From Pseudodonghicola xiamenensis DSM 18339 (GTDB lineage: Bacteria; Pseudomonadota; Alphaproteobacteria; Rhodobacterales; Rhodobacteraceae), in assembly GCF_000429365.1 (NCBI RefSeq), contig NZ_AUBS01000034.1:1-37422 (forward strand): a stretch of DNA of 37,422 nt, given 5' to 3'. Made by a program: the position numbers and the translations under genes. Of the stretch, positions 18,566 to 27,582 are shown piece by piece. How positions within the stretch are numbered: position 1 is the stretch's first letter; each line of letters starts with the position of its first letter. The notes below the pieces were generated by a model, which was given only the letters and a program-made list of their open reading frames with translations, made no database searches and had not been told where the DNA came from.

Positions 18566-19276
18566 TCAGCGGCGGACCGGGGCCAGGACGATTTCGTGAA
18601 CGGCGACGTTCGGGTTCATATTGGCTACGTAAAGCGCGGTTTCGGCCATGTCCTCGGGCTGGATCATCGCCGGCAGCCGCGCGGAATCGAAGCCCGGACG
18701 TCGGGTCAGCAGCGGTGTGGCCACCTCGGCCGGGCAGAGCGCGGTAGAGCGGATGCCATTCACTCCCTCCTGATCGTTCAGACTGGCCGACAGATCGCTC
18801 AGCGCGTGTTTCGAGGCGCCATAGGCGACGCCGCCGACGGCGGAATGGAACCGTCCGGCCCAGCTTGAGGTATGGATCATGATCCCGTCCTTCTGGGCGC
18901 GCATGACCGGCAGGCAGGCGGCGATCACATTTAGCGCGCCGGTAACATTGATGTCGAACACCTTGTCCCAGCTTTCCCAGTCGAGATCTTCCCACCGGCG
19001 CTTGGGAATGTTGAGCCCGGCATTGTTGCACAGCACATGCAGTCCGCCACCCCAGGCCGCGATCTCGGAGGCCGCCGTGGCCATGCCGGGCCGGTCGGTC
19101 ACGTCACCCGGAACGATCAGGGAAGGGGCGCCTTCGGGCAAAGCGGCGGCAACCTTTTCAAGGCTGTCGCGGGTGCGCCCGGTCAGCGCCACACCGAAGC
19201 CCGCGCCGGCGAAGGCCTGCGCCATGGCGGCCCCGATCCCCGAGCCCGCGCCGGTGATCCAAACGATCTTTTTCAC
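18566..19276 (-). CDS. SDR-family oxidoreductase
   Basis: A 236-residue classical short-chain dehydrogenase. TGAGSGIG is at 8-15, NNAG at 84-87, the catalytic Ser at 138 (HTSSWAG), and Y152-x-x-x-K156 in AYGASK. All key residues are intact. It is the first gene of the minus-strand unit SDR, VOC, Lrp and is divergent from the transporter operon. The likely task is reduction or oxidation of a carbonyl/alcohol intermediate of that pathway. Confidence 0.9.
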   Translation of the reverse strand: MKKIVWITGAGSGIGAAMAQAFAGAGFGVALTGRTRDSLEKVAAALPEGAPSLIVPGDVTDRPGMATAASEIAAWGGGLHVLCNNAGLNIPKRRWEDLDWESWDKVFDINVTGALNVIAACLPVMRAQKDGIMIHTSSWAGRFHSAVGGVAYGASKHALSDLSASLNDQEGVNGIRSTALCPAEVATPLLTRRPGFDSARLPAMIQPEDMAETALYVANMNPNVAVHEIVLAPVRR

Positions 19277-19465
19277 CTGAAACCCCCTGTTGCGTCATTA
19301 TTTTTGAATATGTATACCAATTAATAATCTCATCCTAGTTGTTTTTTCTAAATAGGAATAAGATTTTGGTGTTTCATGTTGACATCACGCGTTCGTGCGG
19401 CCCAGTTTACTCACGCACCAAGGGGCAAGGCCCGTGGGGCGCCAATCGACCGGGAGAAACCAGAC
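19277..19465. promoter_or_regulatory. Divergent AT-rich promoter region
   Basis: The 189 bp between divergent operons are clearly AT-rich from 19290 to 19380, unlike the surrounding GC-rich genes. This suits Lrp binding. A near-palindrome ATGTATAC lies in it, and TCCTA...TAGGA half-sites lie around a T-run. A TTGACA at 19379-19384 could be the -35 for the binding-protein gene, but the matching -10 is poor. Confidence 0.5.
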
Positions 19466-21058
19466 ATGAAGCAACATCTCAGATCATTGGGCCTGGCCCT
19501 GGCGACGGCGGGGGCGTTTGGCTCCGCTGCGACCATGGCACAGGCCGAGGACGTGCAAAAGGGCGGGACCGCCGTCATCCACATGATTTCCGAGCAGCGC
19601 ATCCTGAATCCCGCGCTGAGGGCCTCGACCGGGGTCTACAACATCACCGGCAAGATCATGGAACCGCTGATCGACAAATCCTATGACGGCTATGTGCCGG
19701 TGCTGGCGACCGAGTGGTCCTCCTCCGACGACGGTCTGCACATCACCCTGAAGCTGCGCGACGGCGTGAACTGGCACGATGGCAAGCCCTTCACCTGCGA
19801 CGATGTGGCCTTCAGCGCCATCGAGCTGTGGAAAAAGCTGCTGAACTATTCCTCGGCGCTGCAGGCGAACCTGGAAACGGTCGATTGCCCCGATCCGCAT
19901 ACCGCCGTCTTCAACTATTCCAAGCCGATGCCGATGGAACTGTTCCTGGCGGCGATGCCGGATCTTGGCCATCCGGTGCCCAAGCACCTCTATGAGGGCA
20001 CGGACATCCTGAAGAACAAGTACAACACCGCCCCCGTCGGCACCGGCCCGTTCAAGTTCGTCGAATACGAACGCGGCCAATATGTCATGGCGGTGAAGAA
20101 CGAAGATTACTGGCGCGAGGGGTATCCCTATCTCGACCGGATCGTCTGGCGCTTCATCAAAGACAAATCCGCCGCCGCCGCTGCGCTGGAAGCGGGCGAG
20201 GTGCAGGAGTCGGGATTCATCGGCGTGTCGATGGCCGATGTCGAACGTCTGTCCAAGGATGACCGTTTTGACGTGGGCACCAAGGGCTATGAGAACAACG
20301 TCGCCCATTCGACCGTCGAGTTCAACCATCGCAACCCGATCCTGGCCGATCTGAAGGTGCGTCAGGCGATGTATCACGGTCTTGATATCGACTATGCGAT
20401 CAAAACCATCATGCGCGGCTATGCCAAGCCGGGCCGGGGTCCGATCCCGACCGCCGGCGGTGCGAATTACACCGACGACGTTCCGACCTATGCCTATGAT
20501 CCTGAGCTTGCCAAGAAGATGCTCGACGAGGCCGGCTATCCGGTGAAGGAGGACGGCTATCGCTTCCACCTGCGCCACCGTCCGGCCCCCTGGGGGGAAT
20601 ACACCCAGCTCTGGGCTGAATATTACGCCCAGGCGATGAAAGAGATCGGCATCGACGTCGAGATCCTGACCAACGATGCCCCGGGCTTCCTGAACGGTGT
20701 CTATCGCGATCATGATTTCGACACTGCCAACGGCTGGCATCAGTTCCGCTCTGACCCTGCCGTGTCGACCATGGTCTGGCTGCGCTCGGGTCAACCCGAA
20801 GGCACCCCCTGGACCAACCAGTTCGGCTGGAAGGACGAGGAAATGGACAAGATGATCGACGAGGCCGCCTCAGAGCTCGATCCCGCCAAGCGCGCCGAGA
20901 TGTATCACGCCATCCAGCGCCGCGAGATGGAAGAGCTGCCGGTGATCTTCGCAATCGAACATCCCTTCATCTCGGTCACCTCGAAGAAGCTGCACAACCA
21001 CCACAATACCCCGCGGTGGAATTCCTCGAGCTGGTATGATCTGTGGATCGAACAGTAA
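19466..21058 (+). CDS. Periplasmic substrate-binding protein of ABC transporter (SBP_bac_5 family)
   Basis: A 530-residue periplasmic binding protein. The signal peptide runs MKQHLRSLGLALATAGAFGS to about residue 28, with cleavage likely at AQA-ED. Family segments are DGLHITLKLRDGVNWHDGKP and DDVAFSAIELW. ATG 19466 follows a GGGAGA site. It is the first gene of the second transporter operon and is followed by a strong stem-loop. It is only distantly like the binding protein at 8925, so the two importers probably take different ligands. The downstream enzymes point to an amino-acid derivative rather than ordinary peptides. Confidence 0.92.
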   Translation: MKQHLRSLGLALATAGAFGSAATMAQAEDVQKGGTAVIHMISEQRILNPALRASTGVYNITGKIMEPLIDKSYDGYVPVLATEWSSSDDGLHITLKLRDGVNWHDGKPFTCDDVAFSAIELWKKLLNYSSALQANLETVDCPDPHTAVFNYSKPMPMELFLAAMPDLGHPVPKHLYEGTDILKNKYNTAPVGTGPFKFVEYERGQYVMAVKNEDYWREGYPYLDRIVWRFIKDKSAAAAALEAGEVQESGFIGVSMADVERLSKDDRFDVGTKGYENNVAHSTVEFNHRNPILADLKVRQAMYHGLDIDYAIKTIMRGYAKPGRGPIPTAGGANYTDDVPTYAYDPELAKKMLDEAGYPVKEDGYRFHLRHRPAPWGEYTQLWAEYYAQAMKEIGIDVEILTNDAPGFLNGVYRDHDFDTANGWHQFRSDPAVSTMVWLRSGQPEGTPWTNQFGWKDEEMDKMIDEAASELDPAKRAEMYHAIQRREMEELPVIFAIEHPFISVTSKKLHNHHNTPRWNSSSWYDLWIEQ

Positions 21059-21069
21059 TCTGACCCGAT

Positions 21070-21096
21070 GGACGGGCGCCCCGGCGGTGCCCGTCC
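21070..21096 (+). terminator. Intercistronic stem-loop after binding-protein gene
   Basis: GGACGGGC (21070-21077) pairs with GCCCGTCC (21089-21096). Three further inner pairs close a 5-nt loop, and TTTCC follows. It lies 12 bp past the binding-protein stop and 26 bp before the permease start. Attenuation or transcript stabilisation is likely rather than full termination. Confidence 0.6.
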
Positions 21097-21121
21097 TTTC
21101 CGTCCCGCGAAGGACCGATAT

Positions 21122-22111
21122 ATGAAACTCCCCCTCCCTCCGATCCTGATCTACGCGTTGCGGCGCGTGGTGCAGGCGGTGCCGGTGATCATCCTGATCA
21201 TGATCGGCACCTTCCTGCTGTTGAAACTCGCCCCCGGTGATACCGTCGATGCGCTGGTTGGCGACATGGGCGGCGCCGATGCTGCCTTCATCGCGCGGCT
21301 GCGCGCGGAATACGGGCTCGATCAACCGATCTGGGTGCAGCTCTGGCGGTATATGGCCAAGCTCGCGACCTTCGATTTCGGCTGGTCCTTCGTCTATGAA
21401 CAGCCGGTTTCAACCGTGCTGCTGGATCGGCTGGGCACCACCTTGATGCTGATGGCGACCTCGCTCAGCATCGCCTTTACCGCCGGCGTGGTGCTGGGCG
21501 CCATCGCCGCCCGCCGGGTCTATTCGGCCACCGACAACATCATCTCGATCCTCGGGCTGGTGTTCTATGCCACCCCGTCCTTCTTCCTGTCGCTGATGAT
21601 GATGTATCTGTTTTCGGTCAAACTGGGCTGGCTTCCGGTCGGCGGCATCAAGACCATCGCCGGCTTCTATACCGGCTGGGATCATGTGATCGACGTTGCC
21701 AAGCATCTGATCATGCCCACCGCCGCGCTGTCGCTGATCTATCTCTCTTTCTACCTGCGGCTGATGCGTGCCTCGGTGCTCGAGGTGGCGGATCTGGATT
21801 ATGTCCGCACCGCCCGCGCCAAGGGGGCAGGGGAGACGCGGCTGATGATCCATCACATCATGCGCAACGCGCTTTTGCCGGTGGTGACGCTTCTGGGGCT
21901 GCAATTCTCCACCGTGCTCGGCGGCTCTGTCGTGGTCGAGACCATCTTCACCCTGCCGGGGCTGGGGCAGCTTGCCTATCAGTCCGTGGTGCAACGCGAC
22001 ATGAACACGCTGATGGGGATCATCTTCCTCTGCGCCCTCATCGTTGTCGTTGTGAACTTTCTCACCGACCTGCTCTATGCACGTCTGGACAGCCGGATCG
22101 AACTCGCATGA
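21122..22111 (+). CDS. ABC transporter permease (DppB-like)
   Basis: A 329-residue membrane protein. The first helix is VVQAVPVIILIMIGTFLLL. The LAPGDTVDAL segment and a DppB-like periplasmic insert follow. The EAA-like loop is RTARAKGAGETRLMIHHIM. A GAAGGA site precedes ATG 21122. It overlaps the next permease by 4 bp. Together they form the pore of the second importer. Confidence 0.92.
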   Translation: MKLPLPPILIYALRRVVQAVPVIILIMIGTFLLLKLAPGDTVDALVGDMGGADAAFIARLRAEYGLDQPIWVQLWRYMAKLATFDFGWSFVYEQPVSTVLLDRLGTTLMLMATSLSIAFTAGVVLGAIAARRVYSATDNIISILGLVFYATPSFFLSLMMMYLFSVKLGWLPVGGIKTIAGFYTGWDHVIDVAKHLIMPTAALSLIYLSFYLRLMRASVLEVADLDYVRTARAKGAGETRLMIHHIMRNALLPVVTLLGLQFSTVLGGSVVVETIFTLPGLGQLAYQSVVQRDMNTLMGIIFLCALIVVVVNFLTDLLYARLDSRIELA

Positions 22112-22986
22112 CCTCGCTCGACACCGATCTCTCCCCCGCCGAGCCGCCGCGCCTGGTGGTGTTCTGGCGCCGCTATCGGCGCAACCGCGCCGCGCTGCTG
22201 GGGCTCGTCATCTTCGTGATCGTCGTGCTGATGGCGCTGACTGCCGGTCTTGTCGATCCCGGCGATCCGCTGCGCCGGGCCGGCGATCCGCTGACGCCGC
22301 CCTTCGTCGATTGGGCGACGCCGCTCGGCACCGATCAGCTGGGCCGCGACGTGCTGTCCGGCGTGTTCTATGGTGCCCGCATCTCGCTTCTGATCGGGGT
22401 GGTCGCCACCCTGGTCGCCATTGCCATCGGCGTCGTCATCGGCGCGCTTGCCGGCTATTTCGGCGGCTGGGTCGATGACGTTCTGATGCGGGTGACCGAG
22501 GCGTTTCAGACCATCCCGAACTTCGTGCTGCTGCTGACGCTGGTGGCGATCCTGGGTTCGAAGATCGAATGGATCACCCTGGCCATCGGCATCGTCAGCT
22601 GGACCGCGCCAGCACGCATGGTCCGGGCTGAGTTCATGTCACTCAGGGGGCGCGAATTCGTCGATGCGGCGCGCAATCTCGGAGTGTCGAACACCGCCAT
22701 CATCTTCAAGGAAATCCTGCCCAACGCGCTGCCGCCCATCGTGGTCTATGCCTCGGTGATCATGGCGCTGTCGATCCTGCTGGAAAGCGCGCTGGCCTTC
22801 CTGGCGCTGGGCGATCCCAACTATGCGAGCTGGGGCAACATGATCGGCCAGGGCCGCGCTGTGCTGCGCTCCGCCCCTTACTGCGCCGTCATTCCCGGTA
22901 TCGCCATCGTCCTGACTGTGCTGTCCTTCTCGCTCTTGGGCGAGGGGCTGAATGACGCGCTGAACCCGAGGCAGAAGAAACAATGA
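22108..22986 (+). CDS. ABC transporter permease (DppC-like)
   Basis: A 292-residue membrane protein with a cytoplasmic tail of about 25 residues and a first helix in LLGLVIFVIVVLMALTAGL. The DppC segment PLGTDQLGRDVLSG is present. The EAA loop is FVDAARNLGVSNTAIIFKEI, and the family C-terminal end is GEGLNDALNPRQ. Its stop overlaps the fused ATPase start (ATGA). Confidence 0.92.
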   Translation: MTSLDTDLSPAEPPRLVVFWRRYRRNRAALLGLVIFVIVVLMALTAGLVDPGDPLRRAGDPLTPPFVDWATPLGTDQLGRDVLSGVFYGARISLLIGVVATLVAIAIGVVIGALAGYFGGWVDDVLMRVTEAFQTIPNFVLLLTLVAILGSKIEWITLAIGIVSWTAPARMVRAEFMSLRGREFVDAARNLGVSNTAIIFKEILPNALPPIVVYASVIMALSILLESALAFLALGDPNYASWGNMIGQGRAVLRSAPYCAVIPGIAIVLTVLSFSLLGEGLNDALNPRQKKQ

Positions 22987-24626
22987 CAGATACGCCTCCC
23001 ATCCTGCAAATCCGCGACCTCAAGATCGCCCTGCCCAAGGGGGCCGACCGTCCCTTTGCGCTGGAAGGGCTGGACCTGACCATCGAACCGGGGGAAATCG
23101 TCTGCCTGGTGGGCGAGTCCGGCTCCGGCAAATCGCTTTGCGCCGGCGCCATCATGCGGCTGTTGCCGGAACCCCATGTCCATGTCGCCGGCGGTGCCAT
23201 CCGCTTCATGGGCGAGGAGCTTCTGGGCAAGACCGAGACCGAGATGCGCGCCATCCGGGGCGAGGATATCGCCATGATCTTCCAGGAGCCGATGACCGCG
23301 CTCAACCCGCAGAAAACCGTGGGTTGGCAACTGGACGAGGTGCTGCGCCTGCACACCAGGATGACACGGGCCGAGCGCAAGGCCCGCGCCATCGAGATGC
23401 TGGAACGCGTGCACATCCCCGATCCGGCCTCGGCCTATAATGCCTATCCGCACCAGATTTCCGGCGGCCAGCGGCAGCGGGTGGTGATCGCCATGGCGCT
23501 GCTGCTGTCGCCGAAGCTGATCATCGCGGACGAACCGACCACCGCGCTTGACGTGACCACGCAGCTCCAGATCCTCAAGCTGATCCGCGAGTTGCAGGAG
23601 CAGGAGGGCGCGGGCGTTCTCTTCATCACCCACGACTTCGGCGTGGTGGCCGAGATCGCCGACAAGGTCGCGGTTCTCTGCAAGGGCGAGATGGTCGAAC
23701 AGGGGCCGGCAGCCGAGGTTCTGAACAACCCGCAGCACGCCTATACCCGGGCGCTGATCGGGGCGGTGCCGGCGCTGACGCCGCCGCCGGTGAAACCCGT
23801 CACCCAGGCGCCGGTGGTGCTGAAGGGCATCGGGCTGAAGAAGACCTTCGCCGCCCGCGGCGGTCTGCTGTCGGGCAAGCGCAAGGCGGTCGTCGCGGTC
23901 AAGGATCTGACCTTCCAGCTGCACCGCGGCGAAACGCTCGGTGTGGTGGGGGAATCCGGCTCGGGCAAGACCACGGTGTCGCGCATCGTCACCCGGCTGC
24001 TGGAATGCGACGCCGGCAAGGTGGAACTCGATGGCAAGGATCTGCTGGCCTGTTCGCCGCGAGAGCTGCGCGCGATGCGCAAGTATATCCAGATGGTGTT
24101 CCAGGATCCCATGGCCTCGCTCAACCCGCGCAAGCGGGTGGTCGACCTGATCGCCCAGGGCCCCATCGTCCATGGCGCCGATCCCGACAAGGCGCGCGCC
24201 GATGCCCGCAAGCTGCTTGAGTTGGTGGAACTGTCGCCTGCCGCCGCCACCCGTTTCCCGCATGAATTCTCGGGCGGGCAGCGGCAGCGGATCGGTATCG
24301 CCCGAGCGCTGGCACTGGAACCGAAGGTGATCGTGGCGGATGAACCCGTCTCGGCGCTCGACGTCTCGGTGCAGGCGCAGGTACTGAAGCTGCTGGCCGA
24401 CCTGCGCGACCGGCTGAACTTGTCGCTCTTGTTCGTCACCCACGATCTGCGGGTCGCGGCGCAACTTTGCGACCGGATCATCGTCATGCAGAAGGGCGAG
24501 ATCGTCGAAAGCGGCCTGACGGCCGAGGTCTTCGCCAATCCGCAACACGCCTATACGCAGAACTTGCTGTCTTCCATCCCCGGACGCGATTGGACGCCCC
24601 CGTCGTTCCGCACGGATGCCGCCTGA
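22983..24626 (+). CDS. Fused double ABC ATPase (DppD-DppF-like, two nucleotide-binding domains)
   Basis: A 547-residue ATPase holding two complete ABC domains in one chain. Domain one has Walker A GESGSGKS (about 44-51), ISGGQRQR and LIIADEPTTALD. Domain two starts near residue 280 with Walker A GESGSGKTT (about 322), FSGGQRQR and VIVADEPVSALD. The first half lacks the usual oligopeptide C-terminal Cys motif between domains. This layout is common for glutathione/GsiA-like and YejF-like importers. It supplies both ATPase sites for the permeases at 21122 and 22108, where the first operon uses two separate genes. Confidence 0.93.
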   Translation: MTDTPPILQIRDLKIALPKGADRPFALEGLDLTIEPGEIVCLVGESGSGKSLCAGAIMRLLPEPHVHVAGGAIRFMGEELLGKTETEMRAIRGEDIAMIFQEPMTALNPQKTVGWQLDEVLRLHTRMTRAERKARAIEMLERVHIPDPASAYNAYPHQISGGQRQRVVIAMALLLSPKLIIADEPTTALDVTTQLQILKLIRELQEQEGAGVLFITHDFGVVAEIADKVAVLCKGEMVEQGPAAEVLNNPQHAYTRALIGAVPALTPPPVKPVTQAPVVLKGIGLKKTFAARGGLLSGKRKAVVAVKDLTFQLHRGETLGVVGESGSGKTTVSRIVTRLLECDAGKVELDGKDLLACSPRELRAMRKYIQMVFQDPMASLNPRKRVVDLIAQGPIVHGADPDKARADARKLLELVELSPAAATRFPHEFSGGQRQRIGIARALALEPKVIVADEPVSALDVSVQAQVLKLLADLRDRLNLSLLFVTHDLRVAAQLCDRIIVMQKGEIVESGLTAEVFANPQHAYTQNLLSSIPGRDWTPPSFRTDAA

Positions 24627-24635
24627 GGTTTTGAA

Positions 24636-26264
24636 ATGTCACTGGAATTCAAAGATGTCCGCGGTGCCCTGATCGGCGAAGGCACTGCCATTCCCGGCCC
24701 CTTCGGGCCGCGCGCGTTGCTTTATGCCGATTACGTAGCCTCGGGCCGCTCGCTCGCCTTCATCGAAGACGCGATCCGCACCCATGTGCTGCCTTATTAC
24801 GGCAACACCCATACCGAGACCTCCTTTACCGGCAGGCGGACCACCCAGTTGCGCGAGATGGCGCGCGAGGCGGTGCGCGCGGCGGTGGATGCGGATGACA
24901 GTCACGCGGTGATCTTTACCGGATCGGGCGCGACCGGCGCGGTCGACAAGCTGGTGCGGGCGCTGGCGATGATGGGGCTGGGGCAGGGGGCGGTGGTTTT
25001 CGTCGGCCCTTACGAACACCACTCGAACGATCTGCCCTGGCGCGAAAGCGGCGCGATGGTCGTTCGCGTGCCGTTGAACGATGGCGGCAGCATCTGCCTT
25101 GAGACGCTGGAGCGCAAGCTTGCCACCTATGCGGATGCGCCGCTGAAGATCGGCGCCTTCTCGGCCGCCTCCAACGTCACCGGGGTGCTGACCGACCTGC
25201 GCGCCATCGCCCGCCTGATGCATGCCCACGGCGGGATCTGCGTGGCCGATTTCGCCGCCGCCGCGCCCTATGTGCCGATCCGCCTGGCCGAAACCGCGCC
25301 GGGCGCCGGTGACCGGATCGACGCCGCGGTGCTCTCGCCGCACAAATATCCCGGCGGCCCCGGTGCCTCGGGCGTGCTGGTGGCCGATCGCGGCTTTTTC
25401 AGTGGTGCGCGGCCGACGATGGTGGGCGGCGGTACGGTGACCTATGTCACCGCCGAGGGGCATTCCTATGTCGTCGATCCCGAACATCGCGAAGAGGGCG
25501 GCACCCCCGCCATCGTCGACAACATCCGCGCCGGCATGGTGATGCAGCTCAAGCGCGACATGGACGAGGCGCGGGTGGAGGCGCGGGAAACCACGCTGAC
25601 CCGCCGTCTGGAAGACGCCCTGCGCGCCATTCCGGGGGTCGAGCTTCTGGGCCCGCGCAACGTTCCGCGTCTTGGCATTTTCTCGTTCAATATCAGGGCA
25701 AAGGGATGTCTTCTTCATCATAACTATGTGGTCGCGCTGCTGAACGATCTGTTCGGTATCCAGGCCCGCGGCGGCTGTTCCTGCGCCGGGCCCTATGGGC
25801 ATGCGCTGCTCGGGATCGATCAGACCACGAGCTCGCGTCACGAGGAGGCGGTTCATCACGGCCATACCGCCTTCCGCCCCGGTTGGGCGCGGCTGGGGGT
25901 GAACTGGTTCTTCGAGGATACGGATGTCGATCACATCGCTGCCGCAATCCGCTTCATCGCCGAGCACGGGCTCGAGATGCTGCCGCATTACCGGCTCGAT
26001 CCGCTCGAAGGCGTCTGGCGTGCCAGCCCGCCGGTCGAGGATGCGCCGCCCGCCTGCCTGTCGGCGCTGTGGTCCGGCGCGGCCGAGCTGAACTGTCCGC
26101 TGCCCGACTTCGACGCCTGCCTGGCCCAGGCCGAGGCGCTGGCCACTGCCGCTGCCGATCTGCCGCCGGCCGAGCCGCTTGCACTGCCGGCGGAGGAAGA
26201 GGCGCTGCGCTGGTTCTGGCTGCCGCACGAGGCCGCCGCCCTGACAGAAGAAGGAGCCGCCTGA
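24636..26264 (+). CDS. Class-V aminotransferase-fold PLP enzyme (cysteine desulfurase/C-S lyase-like)
   Basis: A 542-residue PLP enzyme of fold type I, class V. Visible parts are the phosphate-binding GSGATGAVDK (about 97-105), the PLP-nitrogen Asp D205 (VADFAAAAPY) and the Schiff-base Lys K237 in SPHKYPGGPG. A Cys-x-Cys loop, C381-S-C383 in RGGCSCAGPYGH, lies where SufS/NifS enzymes place the sulfur-accepting Cys loop. It is about 130 residues longer than typical desulfurases, with an extra C-terminal region from about 430. It is co-transcribed with the importer (9 bp after the ATPase) and overlaps the oxidase gene. C-S bond cleavage or desulfuration of a cysteine-like compound is my inference. 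Plain transamination is possible. Confidence 0.82.
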   Translation: MSLEFKDVRGALIGEGTAIPGPFGPRALLYADYVASGRSLAFIEDAIRTHVLPYYGNTHTETSFTGRRTTQLREMAREAVRAAVDADDSHAVIFTGSGATGAVDKLVRALAMMGLGQGAVVFVGPYEHHSNDLPWRESGAMVVRVPLNDGGSICLETLERKLATYADAPLKIGAFSAASNVTGVLTDLRAIARLMHAHGGICVADFAAAAPYVPIRLAETAPGAGDRIDAAVLSPHKYPGGPGASGVLVADRGFFSGARPTMVGGGTVTYVTAEGHSYVVDPEHREEGGTPAIVDNIRAGMVMQLKRDMDEARVEARETTLTRRLEDALRAIPGVELLGPRNVPRLGIFSFNIRAKGCLLHHNYVVALLNDLFGIQARGGCSCAGPYGHALLGIDQTTSSRHEEAVHHGHTAFRPGWARLGVNWFFEDTDVDHIAAAIRFIAEHGLEMLPHYRLDPLEGVWRASPPVEDAPPACLSALWSGAAELNCPLPDFDACLAQAEALATAAADLPPAEPLALPAEEEALRWFWLPHEAAALTEEGAA

Positions 26265-27568
26265 TGGGCGAAGCTGTCGAATTCCCGAAATCGCTCTGGG
26301 CCGCCACGGCGCCCGAACGTGCTGTCACCGCTCCGCTCAAGGGCATCGAGGAAACCGATGTGGCGGTGATCGGCGCCGGCTTCACCGGCCTTTCCGCCGC
26401 GATCGAGGCGGCCAGGCGCGGCCATGCGGTGACGCTGCTGGAAGGCAAGGCCGCCGGCTGGGGCGCCTCGGGGCGCAACAACGGTCAGGTGATCCCGATC
26501 CTGACCAGCGCCGAACCTGACGTCTGGGTCAGCCGCTATGGCGATGCCGGCAGACGGATGGTCAATCTGATCGGCAATTCCGGCGATGTGCTGTTCGACC
26601 TGGTGCGAGAATTCGACATGCAGGCCGAGGCAGAGCAGGCAGGCTGGTTCCAGCCGGCGCATACCCCCGGCCGGGTGAAACTGTCGCAAAAGCGCGTCGA
26701 TGCCTGGAAACGCTTCGGCTTTCCGGCCGAGCTGAAGGATGCCCGCGAGACCGCCGAAATCCTTGGCACTGATTTCTGGTATGGCGGCATGTACAACCGC
26801 ACCGGCGGCCATGTGAACCCGCTGGCGCTGGCGCGCGAGATGGCGCGCGCGGCCGAGGGGCTGGGCGTGGTGATCCATGAACAATCCCCGGTTCAGAGCT
26901 TTGCCCGCGAGGGGGCGCAATGGGTGATCCGCACGCCGGGTGGTACGCTGAAGGCCCGTGCGCTGATCCTGGCCACCAACGCCTATACCGGCGAACTTGC
27001 CCCGAAGCTCGCCCCGCGCATCGCCCATTCAGTCGTCCCAGTGCTGAGCTGGCAGATGGCGACCCAGCCGATCAGCGACAACCTGCGCGCCAAGATCCTG
27101 CCGGGCCGGCAGGCGGTGTCGGACACGCGGGGCGATCTGCGCTTCTTCCGCTATGACGCCCGCAACCGGCTGATCACCGGCGGCGCGGTGATGGGGAACT
27201 TCAATGTCGCCAACCGGGTGCGCCAGAAGGCCGCCCGCAATCTGGCCGAGGCGTTTCCCGATCTGGGCGTGCCCGAGATGACGCATGTCTGGTCGGGCTT
27301 CATCGGCATGAACTGGGACCGCTTCCCGCGCGTGCACAAGCTGGGCCCGGACGGTTGGGCCTGGATCGGCTGCAACGGGCGTGGCGTGGCGCTTGGCACC
27401 TCTCTGGGCCGAGAACTGGCGCGGGCGGTGACTGGCGTTGCGGAACAGGAGTTGGCCCTGCCGGTGACCGAGCCGCATCCCTTCCCGCTGCACGGGATCG
27501 TGCGGCGTGTCGCCCCCACCTATCTCGCCTGGCTGAAACGCCAGGATCACAAGGAACTGAACCTCTGA
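26264..27568 (+). CDS. FAD-dependent oxidoreductase, DAO family (amino-acid/amine oxidase-like)
   Basis: A 434-residue flavoprotein. The dinucleotide motif VAVIGAGFTGLSAAIEAARR begins at about residue 33 and is followed by the acidic LLEGK. GASGRNNGQV is typical of DadA/PuuB-like oxidases. A C-terminal FAD segment holds IGCNGRGVALG. Such enzymes oxidise secondary or primary amines, for example D-amino acids, sarcosine, gamma-glutamylputrescine or cyclic imino acids. The start overlaps the PLP-enzyme stop (TGATG). In context it could dehydrogenate a thiazolidine or D-amino acid derivative; the substrate is inferred only. Confidence 0.87.
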   Translation: MGEAVEFPKSLWAATAPERAVTAPLKGIEETDVAVIGAGFTGLSAAIEAARRGHAVTLLEGKAAGWGASGRNNGQVIPILTSAEPDVWVSRYGDAGRRMVNLIGNSGDVLFDLVREFDMQAEAEQAGWFQPAHTPGRVKLSQKRVDAWKRFGFPAELKDARETAEILGTDFWYGGMYNRTGGHVNPLALAREMARAAEGLGVVIHEQSPVQSFAREGAQWVIRTPGGTLKARALILATNAYTGELAPKLAPRIAHSVVPVLSWQMATQPISDNLRAKILPGRQAVSDTRGDLRFFRYDARNRLITGGAVMGNFNVANRVRQKAARNLAEAFPDLGVPEMTHVWSGFIGMNWDRFPRVHKLGPDGWAWIGCNGRGVALGTSLGRELARAVTGVAEQELALPVTEPHPFPLHGIVRRVAPTYLAWLKRQDHKELNL

Positions 27569-27582
27569 CAGGAGACCTACCC

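Noticed and set aside
22878..24548. Minus-strand open frame of 556 codons opposite the fused ATPase
   Set aside because: Composition is typical of an antisense shadow, and the plus strand carries all ABC motifs.
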